A stretch of DNA of 5,296 nucleotides, from NCBI GenBank assembly GCA_020719895.1, contig DYPM01000113.1, positions 1 through 5,296 of the forward strand, in the 5' to 3' direction. The notes beneath the pieces were generated by a model that saw only the letters and a list, made by a program, of their open reading frames with translations, was not told the origin of the DNA and did not search any database. The DNA comes from Sulfurovum sp. (lineage in GTDB: Bacteria > Campylobacterota > Campylobacteria > Campylobacterales > Sulfurovaceae). Shown piece after piece: positions 1 to 5,296 of the stretch (positions are counted from its first letter, which is position 1; every line of letters begins with the position of its first letter). Both the position numbers and the translations under genes were made by a program.

Positions 1-429
1 GATTTTGGTTTCAAGATTTTTGAAACTACTCCTATTTGGGAGGATTATGATTTTGAAGCGGATCAGTTTGACAATTCACAAACCCTTTTTGATGCAGGAA
101 AACTCACAGAAGAAGATATAAAAGCCCTACTTACCACTTGGAAAACTTATGACGGCATTGTCTTGACGCAAGAATTGGAAACGATTGATTTAGGTGGTTA
201 CACAGCATATTATGGAAGTGGCAAATTGTATTTGATGCATAAAGGTTTCAGTACCGAAAATCTACAAACACTTTTAGAAAAAATTGATTCGGACAAAAGG
301 TTTAATCCAACTTCAATCATCGTATTTGGTTATTATTTTGATAGTAAAAGTTTGCGAGAATTGAGTGAGAATGTGAAGTCATATGCAAACAAAAAGAAAA
401 TTGATATTGACTTTATCATAAGGTATTGA
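1..429 (+). CDS. mod: Type III restriction-modification DNA methyltransferase (Mod), C-terminal 142 residues, 5' truncated by window edge
   Basis: This is the 3' end of a gene whose reading frame is open from base 1 to the TGA at 427-429. Seen: the fragment begins DFGFKIFETT, has KTYDGIVLTQELE near residues 49-61 and LGGYTAYYGSGKLYLMHKGF near residues 64-83, and ends in IIRY. From family knowledge, this matches the C-terminal region of type III Mod subunits, which follows the target-recognition and methyltransferase core and commonly carries a D-x-GFK-x-F segment, a DG-x-x-LT segment and an aromatic-rich strand before a terminal RY. The catalytic motifs (DPPY and the AdoMet-binding FxGxG) lie upstream of the window, so activity cannot be judged. 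Mod acts in the cytoplasm, methylating adenine in a short asymmetric site and giving the complex its specificity. A TTG at 163 could be read as a start, but the frame continues upstream with the same family character, so it is internal. The tight junction with res strongly supports the call. Confidence 0.85.
   Translation, partial: DFGFKIFETTPIWEDYDFEADQFDNSQTLFDAGKLTEEDIKALLTTWKTYDGIVLTQELETIDLGGYTAYYGSGKLYLMHKGFSTENLQTLLEKIDSDKRFNPTSIIVFGYYFDSKSLRELSENVKSYANKKKIDIDFIIRY
420..423 (+). promoter_or_regulatory. Ribosome binding site of res, embedded in the end of mod
   Basis: AAGG at 420-423 lies seven bases before the ATG at 431 and overlaps the last mod codons ATA AGG (Ile-Arg). The mod stop TGA (427-429) is separated from the res ATG by one T. 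A ribosome finishing mod would therefore sit on the res start, which suggests translational coupling. This placement supports 431 as the true res start. Confidence 0.65.
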
Positions 430-430
430 T

Positions 431-3403
431 ATGAAAGGATTTAATTTTGAGAAGAACCTGTCTCATCAAGAAGATGCAGTAGAAAGTACCTTAGTAGTTT
501 TTGAAAACTTGCGATTACATCCTGTTGTCGAAGTAAATAAACAATATATCAACCCAATTTACAACAAGATTGAGAAGCAAGGCAATGTCCTTGACAATAA
601 AATGTTGCCCTTTGGTCAGTATTTTGACAATATTCTTAATCGCCAAAAAAGAAATGGTATAGAAGAAAAACCAAAGCCAAAGAGCAACATTATAGACATA
701 ATGATGGAGACGGGTACAGGCAAAACTTATACCTACACCAAAACTATTTTTGAACTCAACAAACAATACGGGATTTTCAAATTTATTGTTATTGTGCCAA
801 CACTTTCAATCAAAGCTGGAACTATTGATTTTCTAAAATCAAACAGCAGTCGGGAACATTTCAAAGAGCAATACAACAAAACACTTCACTTGCATATTGT
901 AGAGAGTCAAAAGAGCAACAAAAACAAAAAGTCATATATTCCACCAGCAGTGATCAGTTTTGTAAATGCAGGAGATTTTGAAAAAAACAGTATTCAAGTG
1001 ATGATTATCAATGCAGGTATGATAAATTCAGACACAATGCAAAAGAGTTTTGACAAAGGTTTGTTTGATAAATACACCGTGCCATTTGATGCTATCGGAG
1101 CTACAAAACCGTTTATGATTATTGATGAGCCACACAAATTTGGCACAGGAAATAAAACTTGGGAAAATATACAAAAGATAAAACCACAATTTATTTTGCG
1201 TTATGGTGCAACTTTTCCTGATAAAGAAATCAAACAAAAAAATATCTTAACAGGCAAAAATGAAAGTATTTATGTCAAAGACTATCAAAATTTAATTTAC
1301 AAACTTACAGCAGTTGACTCATTCAATAAAAATTTGGTCAAAGGGATTATTGGTCACATAACAGAATTTGAGAGTGGTAAAAATGCAATTGTAAAGTTTA
1401 TTGATTCAGACGGAACGGAAGCCACATTTCAACTCAATGATGAAAAACCTGTAAAACTTAAAAAGAAAGAGAGTTTACAAACAATTCATTCTGAAATGAG
1501 TGATTTGTCAATTGAAAATTTAAACAAAAGTACAGTTGTTTTATCAAACGGTTTGGAAATGAAAAAAGGCGATAAAATCAATCCCTATTCGTATGCTGAA
1601 AAGTTGCAAGAAACAATGATTCAAAAGGCGATTAAGCACCATTTCGAGATTGAGAAATCATTGCTAACAAGAGATGTAAAAATAAAACCACTAACCCTTT
1701 TTTTTATAGACAATATTGATGAATACAGAAATGAAAATGGTTATTTGAGAATCACAGTAGAAAATGCTATAAAAGCGGAAGCCGAAGCTTTATTAAAGAC
1801 TGAAACCAATCTTTTTTATCGAACCTTTCTCGAAAAAACATTGCAAGATTTGCGTGCTACAAATGAAGGTTATTTTTCAAAAGATAATGAGAGCAAGGAT
1901 AACGAGGAGCAGTACGAAAAAATAAATATGATTTTGCACGACAAGCAAAAAAGTTTAAGTTTAGATAATACATTTCGTTTTATTTTTTCAAAATGGACTT
2001 TGAGGGAAGGCTGGGACAATCCAAATGTTTTCCAAATTTGCAAACTCCGTAGTAGTGGAAGTGAAATTTCAAAACTGCAAGAAGTCGGGCGAGGACTCCG
2101 TTTGCCTGTAAACGAATATGGCAATCGTGTAAAAGACGAACAGTTTTATCTCAACTATTTTGTGGACTTTACAGAAAGTGATTTTGTTGATAAGATAGTC
2201 AATGAAATCAATCAAAAATCAGGGGCAATTTCAATTGAAGTAAATTCGGAACTGCTTACAGATAATATGATTAAGCAAATCATTGAAAAATATGAATTTG
2301 ATGATGCAAATGTACTTTTGGAAAAGCTCATAACGAAAGATAAAGTAATTAACTTCACTCGGAAATTTTTAGAAGGAGGTTTTGATTTTATCAAACAAAA
2401 TTATCCCCTAATTTTTGAGGGAGTTAATTCAAATAAGGTTCGTAAATCTACAGACTCAAATAAGAAAATTACAGTAAGAACTGAAAAATATCAAGAGTTA
2501 AAAGACCTTTGGGAAAAACTCAACGAAAAAGTAATTTTGGAATACAAGTTTGACAATGAGGCAGGATTTAAAACACTTTTTACCGAGTTTTTGAAAGCTC
2601 AAAAAGGCAATTTTACAATAGGCGGAGTAAATGAACGAGTTGCAAAAGTTGAAATCAAAGATGATAGAGCTATTGTAAACGAAGCAGAATCGGTTTACGG
2701 TCGAAATATCGCAACTGTTTCAACAATGAAATATAGTGACTTTCTGAAAGAACTTTCGAAAATCTTAAATATCAATCTTGCGACAATTCATCAATCAATT
2801 ATTGATACAGAAATAGACATAAACAAGTATTTGAACCCAACAACTTTGCGAATTATCAAAGATAAATTTGACCATTTTCTAATGGCAAATGCTATTGATA
2901 AATTCAGTATTGAGTACAAAAAAGTTTCAAGTAGCATCCACCCAACTAAATTGACAGACAAGAAAGGTAATGTTTTAAAAGAGATTTCAGCTCCTGATGT
3001 TGGTATTTTCTTTTCAGATGAAGATGTAGCAAAGAGTTACTTTTTTGATAAGTTGCACTACGACTCAGGCTTAGAAAAAGCAAATATTAAAACCGAACTC
3101 AAGGAGGTTATTGTGTTTACAAAGATACCTAAGAACTCAATAAAAATTCCTATTGCAGGCGGCAAAAGCTATTCTCCTGACTTTGCTTATGTTTTGAAAT
3201 TCAAAGATGGAGAGCAAAAATTACATTTCATTGTTGAGACAAAAAATGTAAATAGTGAATATGAATTGAGAGATGAAGAGAGGTTCAAAATCAGACACGC
3301 TGAAAAATTCTTTGAGGGTAAAATAAAAGTCGAATTTAGAACACAATTTAGCAACAATAAAATAGTGGATTTAATCAAAGAGATAAACAATCAAGACATA
3401 TAA
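431..3403 (+). CDS. res: Type III restriction endonuclease, Res subunit (SF2 helicase plus PD-(D/E)xK nuclease), complete, 990 aa
   Basis: This is the DNA translocase and nuclease subunit of a type III restriction system. It uses ATP to communicate along DNA between Mod-bound unmethylated sites and then cuts. Helicase motifs are seen in order: an N-terminal HQ element (12-13), motif I METGTGKT (92-99), motif Ia IVPTLS (121-126), motif II DEPH (232-235), motif III YGATF (258-262), a probable motif IV LTLFFIDN (421-428), motif V REGWDNP (525-531) and motif VI QEVGRGLRLP (550-559). The C-terminal nuclease shows YDSGLEK (877-883), then PD (916-917) and ETK (936-938), so the likely metal-binding and catalytic set is D917, E936 and K938, all intact. 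The length is normal for Res (about 900-1000 aa), with no frameshift or internal stop. The ATG at 431 is chosen because of the AAGG seven bases upstream and the one-base gap from the mod stop. GC is about 34% on sampled rows, lower than trpE, which suits an acquired module. DEPH and the PD-ExK end distinguish it from plain DEAD/DEAH helicases and from type I HsdR. Confidence 0.95.
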   Translation: MKGFNFEKNLSHQEDAVESTLVVFENLRLHPVVEVNKQYINPIYNKIEKQGNVLDNKMLPFGQYFDNILNRQKRNGIEEKPKPKSNIIDIMMETGTGKTYTYTKTIFELNKQYGIFKFIVIVPTLSIKAGTIDFLKSNSSREHFKEQYNKTLHLHIVESQKSNKNKKSYIPPAVISFVNAGDFEKNSIQVMIINAGMINSDTMQKSFDKGLFDKYTVPFDAIGATKPFMIIDEPHKFGTGNKTWENIQKIKPQFILRYGATFPDKEIKQKNILTGKNESIYVKDYQNLIYKLTAVDSFNKNLVKGIIGHITEFESGKNAIVKFIDSDGTEATFQLNDEKPVKLKKKESLQTIHSEMSDLSIENLNKSTVVLSNGLEMKKGDKINPYSYAEKLQETMIQKAIKHHFEIEKSLLTRDVKIKPLTLFFIDNIDEYRNENGYLRITVENAIKAEAEALLKTETNLFYRTFLEKTLQDLRATNEGYFSKDNESKDNEEQYEKINMILHDKQKSLSLDNTFRFIFSKWTLREGWDNPNVFQICKLRSSGSEISKLQEVGRGLRLPVNEYGNRVKDEQFYLNYFVDFTESDFVDKIVNEINQKSGAISIEVNSELLTDNMIKQIIEKYEFDDANVLLEKLITKDKVINFTRKFLEGGFDFIKQNYPLIFEGVNSNKVRKSTDSNKKITVRTEKYQELKDLWEKLNEKVILEYKFDNEAGFKTLFTEFLKAQKGNFTIGGVNERVAKVEIKDDRAIVNEAESVYGRNIATVSTMKYSDFLKELSKILNINLATIHQSIIDTEIDINKYLNPTTLRIIKDKFDHFLMANAIDKFSIEYKKVSSSIHPTKLTDKKGNVLKEISAPDVGIFFSDEDVAKSYFFDKLHYDSGLEKANIKTELKEVIVFTKIPKNSIKIPIAGGKSYSPDFAYVLKFKDGEQKLHFIVETKNVNSEYELRDEERFKIRHAEKFFEGKIKVEFRTQFSNNKIVDLIKEINNQDI
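3101..3107 (+). promoter_or_regulatory. Candidate internal ribosome binding site in res
   Basis: AAGGAGG at 3101-3107 is a full anti-Shine-Dalgarno match inside res. It is followed after five bases by GTG at 3113-3115, which is in the res frame (codon 895). Initiation there would give a 96-residue polypeptide to the stop at 3401-3403, containing D917, E936 and K938 but not the upstream YDSGLEK element. The bases also encode Lys-Glu-Val, so chance is possible. A second strong match at 2371-2380 has no in-frame start at suitable distance. Confidence 0.25.
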
Positions 3404-3412
3404 TAAAACACA

Positions 3413-3431
3413 ATTTCAAAAAAATTGAAAT
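3413..3431. terminator. Weak bidirectional hairpin between convergent res and trpE
   Basis: ATTTCAA (3413-3419) pairs with TTGAAAT (3425-3431) around an AAAAA loop, in the 38-bp gap between the res stop (3403) and the trpE stop (3442). On the + strand a T6 run follows at 3438-3443 after a short GC-containing spacer. On the - strand a TTTT follows at 3408-3405. The position between convergent genes fits a shared terminator, but the stem has a single C-G pair and is therefore weak. Nothing else was seen in this gap. Confidence 0.35.
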
Positions 3432-3441
3432 CGCGTCTTTT

Positions 3442-4848
3442 TTAAAGCGTTTCCATTTCTTTTAGCGTTGCGAGTAAAGCACCGAGTTTATTTTTTACTT
3501 CAAGATACTCTAAGTCGGGAATAGAGTCCGCGACAATGCCCGCACCTGCTTGTAGCGTGATGGAGTCGGGTTTGATGAGTGCGGTTCGTATGGTGATTGC
3601 AGAGTCCATATTGCCGTTAAAAGCGAAATAGCCAACTGCTCCAGAGTAGAAACTTCGTTTGAGTCCTTCGCAGTGTGCGATGCGTTTCATAGCTTCTATT
3701 TTTGGTGCGCCTGTCATTGTGCCAGCGGTAAAAGTAGCAGTAAAAAGATCAAACATATCTTTGTCTTCCGCAATCGTTGCTTCTACATCTGAAACAATAT
3801 GCATCACATGTGAGTAGCGTTCTACACGCATCATTTGTGGGACATGTACTGTGCCTGTTTTGGCAACGCGTCCTACATCATTGCGTCCTAAATCAATGAG
3901 CATCAGATGCTCCGCACACTCTTTTGGATCGTTTAGCATCTCCTCTTCAAGCTCTTTGTCTCGTATTGCATTTTTGCCACGTTTGCGTGTTCCTGCGATT
4001 GGACGTAACAAAATCTCTCCATCACTAAGTCTCACCATTACTTCAGGACTTGAGCCACAAATTGTAAACTCTTCATATTCCAACAAAAAAAGATACGGTG
4101 AAGGATTTTTGGAGCGGAGAATTCGATAGAAACTAAGAGGATCAACTTTGCCTTTTTGAGTATATCGATTGGAGAGAAGAATCTGAAAAATATCTCCAGC
4201 ACGAATATTCTCTTTGGACTCCTCTACCATCGCCTTGAACTGCACTTCATTCACACTAAAAGTTCCCTCACCATCTAATATTGCAGGTTTGAGTGGTTGT
4301 GTGAGAGAAACCTCTTTGATGATTTTTTGTATCTGAAGAAACGCATTATGCATTCGTTCGTCATTGAGTATCAGTGTAAGTTTGGAGTTTTTGTGAGAGT
4401 AGCCAAGGATAATCGCAGGTCGAATCAAATCAAGATCAGGGATATTGAGTGTATCAACAAGAGAATCCATGCTCTCTTTTAAAACAGGCTCAAACACTTT
4501 GACCATATCGTATCCGATATATCCGATAAATCCATCTACCATCGAAAACCCAATCTCTTCCGCTTTGGTTTGATAGATCTCTTTATCGATTGAATCATAG
4601 TAGGATTTGAGAAAAGCAAAAGGATTTTGATCAATGATTTGGGAGTTGCCGTCGGTGTCGGTATAGTGTGTCGTGTGGTTTTGGTATCTAATACGCTCTT
4701 TTGTGCCAAATGCAATAAAAGAGAAGTTACCATCTTCGCTATTGACCACGCTTTCAAAAAGCATTGTGATTTGATCACTAAAATGAGCTTTTATTTTGCC
4801 ATAAAGTGCGACTGGAGTGAGTTGGTCAAATAAAACAGTGATGTGCAT
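3442..4848 (-). CDS. trpE: Anthranilate synthase component I (TrpE), complete, 468 aa
   Basis: TrpE converts chorismate to anthranilate, the first committed step of tryptophan synthesis in the cytoplasm, using ammonia delivered by the TrpG glutaminase subunit. An N-terminal anthranilate synthase I domain (about 1-150) includes LFES (30-33) and GYIGYD (109-114). The chorismate-binding domain (about 200-458) has IRAGDIFQILLS (215-226), NPSPY (248-252), GSSPE (265-269), RPIAGTRKRG (282-291), ECAEHLMLIDLGRND (310-324), ERYSHVMH (343-350), FTAGTMTGAPKIEAM (373-387) and AGAGIVADS (434-442). Alanine at 285 in PIAGT marks TrpE; PabB-type aminodeoxychorismate synthases usually have lysine there (PIKGT). 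LFES and NPSPYLF match the regions that bind feedback tryptophan in characterised TrpE proteins, so inhibition by tryptophan is plausible. The length is slightly below E. coli TrpE (520) but all core motifs are present. The ATG at 4848-4846 lies six bases after the stop of the upstream gene with only a weak Shine-Dalgarno, suggesting coupling. No trpG or other trp gene lies in the window; the gene downstream is the convergent res. Confidence 0.95.
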   Translation of the reverse strand: MHITVLFDQLTPVALYGKIKAHFSDQITMLFESVVNSEDGNFSFIAFGTKERIRYQNHTTHYTDTDGNSQIIDQNPFAFLKSYYDSIDKEIYQTKAEEIGFSMVDGFIGYIGYDMVKVFEPVLKESMDSLVDTLNIPDLDLIRPAIILGYSHKNSKLTLILNDERMHNAFLQIQKIIKEVSLTQPLKPAILDGEGTFSVNEVQFKAMVEESKENIRAGDIFQILLSNRYTQKGKVDPLSFYRILRSKNPSPYLFLLEYEEFTICGSSPEVMVRLSDGEILLRPIAGTRKRGKNAIRDKELEEEMLNDPKECAEHLMLIDLGRNDVGRVAKTGTVHVPQMMRVERYSHVMHIVSDVEATIAEDKDMFDLFTATFTAGTMTGAPKIEAMKRIAHCEGLKRSFYSGAVGYFAFNGNMDSAITIRTALIKPDSITLQAGAGIVADSIPDLEYLEVKNKLGALLATLKEMETL

Positions 4849-4854
4849 TATGGA

Positions 4855-5296
4855 CTACTTTACGATGAAGGCACCGTTGTTGATAGTAGATTTTACCTTC
4901 GATAATCCTGTTTTTGCTGTACTCGTATCAGAAAAAGGACCAACCAATACTTTTTGTGTATTGTTGAGAGTTCGTACAGTGTAACCAAATCCTTGTGACT
5001 GAATTTTATTTATAAAACTTTTGCTTGGTGCGTGGCTAAAGGCTCCTACTTGAATATAATATTCGCCTTTTGTGCTGCTCTGTGATTTGGCGTTTGGAGT
5101 GTTTGTGGGTTGGATATTTGTGTTTGATGTTTTAATATTTGCTTCATTAGGTCTTGTCAAGAGATTGAGAGGTCTGCCTGCAGGTCTTTGGATTACTTTT
5201 TGTGGTATCGTTTGAGATTTTTCTGTAGGTTTTTTCTCAATCACTTGTTCAACTACAGGAGATTTTGATTTTGGTTTTATTGTTGGAGTAGGTTTT
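4855..5296 (-). CDS. SPOR-domain protein, C-terminal 146 residues, 5' truncated by window edge
   Basis: The frame is open from the right window edge to the TAG at 4857-4855. The visible part starts with a Lys/Pro/Thr-rich stretch (KPTPTIKPKSKSP) and continues as a low-complexity Pro/Asn/Thr/Ser/Lys linker to about 5065. A C-terminal SPOR domain follows (about 5064-4858), recognised by EYYIQVGAF, a central alpha region, KVLVGPF and a terminal FIVK. From family knowledge, SPOR domains bind glycan strands stripped of stem peptides, enriched at the division septum, and usually sit in the periplasm behind an N-terminal membrane anchor or lipid anchor. That N-terminal part is not in the window, so location is inferred. 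A GTG at 5244-5242 could serve as a start, but the same linker composition continues upstream of it, so the real start is probably beyond the window. The partner enzyme, if any, cannot be told. It probably shares a transcript with trpE. Confidence 0.85.
   Translation of the reverse strand, partial: KPTPTIKPKSKSPVVEQVIEKKPTEKSQTIPQKVIQRPAGRPLNLLTRPNEANIKTSNTNIQPTNTPNAKSQSSTKGEYYIQVGAFSHAPSKSFINKIQSQGFGYTVRTLNNTQKVLVGPFSDTSTAKTGLSKVKSTINNGAFIVK

Noticed and set aside
38..121. GGGAGG followed by ATG at 47, opening a 24-codon out-of-frame reading frame inside mod
   Set aside because: The spacing is only three bases, the peptide is short and lysine-rich without recognisable character, and it lies wholly within the mod coding frame.
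980..988. GAA AAA AAC in res as a possible -1 ribosomal slippery heptamer (A AAA AAC)
   Set aside because: The -1 frame soon meets a stop, no clear downstream stimulatory stem was seen, and the uninterrupted frame gives a normal full-length Res.
1698..1705. T8 tract within res as a possible phase-variation or slippage site
   Set aside because: The tract is short, encodes part of the normal LTLFFID strand in frame, and runs of 7-8 A or T are expected in DNA this AT-rich. No longer tract or tandem repeat was seen.
2371..2384. Second strong Shine-Dalgarno-like sequence AGAAGGAGGT inside res
   Set aside because: The nearby TTG at 2382 is out of frame and no in-frame start lies at suitable distance; the bases encode Glu-Gly-Gly in the normal frame.
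515..3390. Several 60-84 codon reading frames on the - strand opposite res
   Set aside because: They are antisense to a gene with continuous conserved motifs, have Phe/Leu/Ser-rich composition typical of complement frames of AT-rich genes, and no convincing start signals.
3851..4833. Reading frames of 61-92 codons on the + strand opposite trpE, and an overlapping - strand frame at 4536-4778
   Set aside because: All overlap the conserved TrpE frame and show no recognisable domain.
3442..4848. Reading the chorismate-binding enzyme as PabB, isochorismate synthase or salicylate synthase
   Set aside because: PIAGT with alanine at residue 285, the LFES/NPSPY tryptophan-site elements and the overall N-terminal domain favour TrpE; PabB usually has lysine at that position.
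5242..5244. GTG as the start of the SPOR gene
   Set aside because: The Lys/Pro/Thr-rich linker continues in frame upstream to the window edge, and a SPOR protein needs an N-terminal export or membrane segment not present after this codon.

Overview
The window is AT-rich bacterial DNA with four protein genes and almost no non-coding space. Two genes lie on the + strand in the left part: the 3' end of a type III restriction-modification methyltransferase (mod, truncated by the window edge) and a complete type III restriction endonuclease/helicase (res). Two lie on the - strand in the right part: a complete anthranilate synthase component I (trpE) and, upstream of it, the C-terminal part of a SPOR-domain envelope protein (truncated by the other window edge). 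The pairs converge on a 38-bp gap at 3404-3441 that holds a weak AT-rich hairpin.

Organism: the TrpE style, the SPOR/trpE pair lying apart from other trp genes, and the moderate-to-low GC suggest a Campylobacterota (epsilonproteobacterial) genome of the Sulfurimonas/Sulfuricurvum/Sulfurospirillum type. This rests on recall of family style, not on a search. Hand counts on sample rows give about 34% GC for res (300 bases) and about 41% for trpE (240 bases). That contrast fits a horizontally acquired restriction-modification module placed next to resident housekeeping genes.

How the genes work together: Mod recognises the target site and methylates adenine in it. Res joins Mod to form the ATP-dependent complex that cuts DNA carrying unmodified sites. 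The res start lies one base after the mod stop, and its ribosome binding site is inside the last mod codons, so res translation is probably coupled to mod. On the other strand, trpE starts six bases after the SPOR gene stops and has only a weak Shine-Dalgarno, so those two are probably cotranscribed, although their products (septal peptidoglycan binding and tryptophan synthesis) are functionally unrelated.

No RNA gene, CRISPR array, insertion sequence or clear attachment site was seen, and no gene of unknown family. The most unusual signal is a perfect Shine-Dalgarno inside res at 3101-3107, followed at good spacing by an in-frame GTG. That start would give a free 96-residue fragment carrying the nuclease catalytic residues. 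Otherwise this is a recognisable type III system beside ordinary housekeeping genes.
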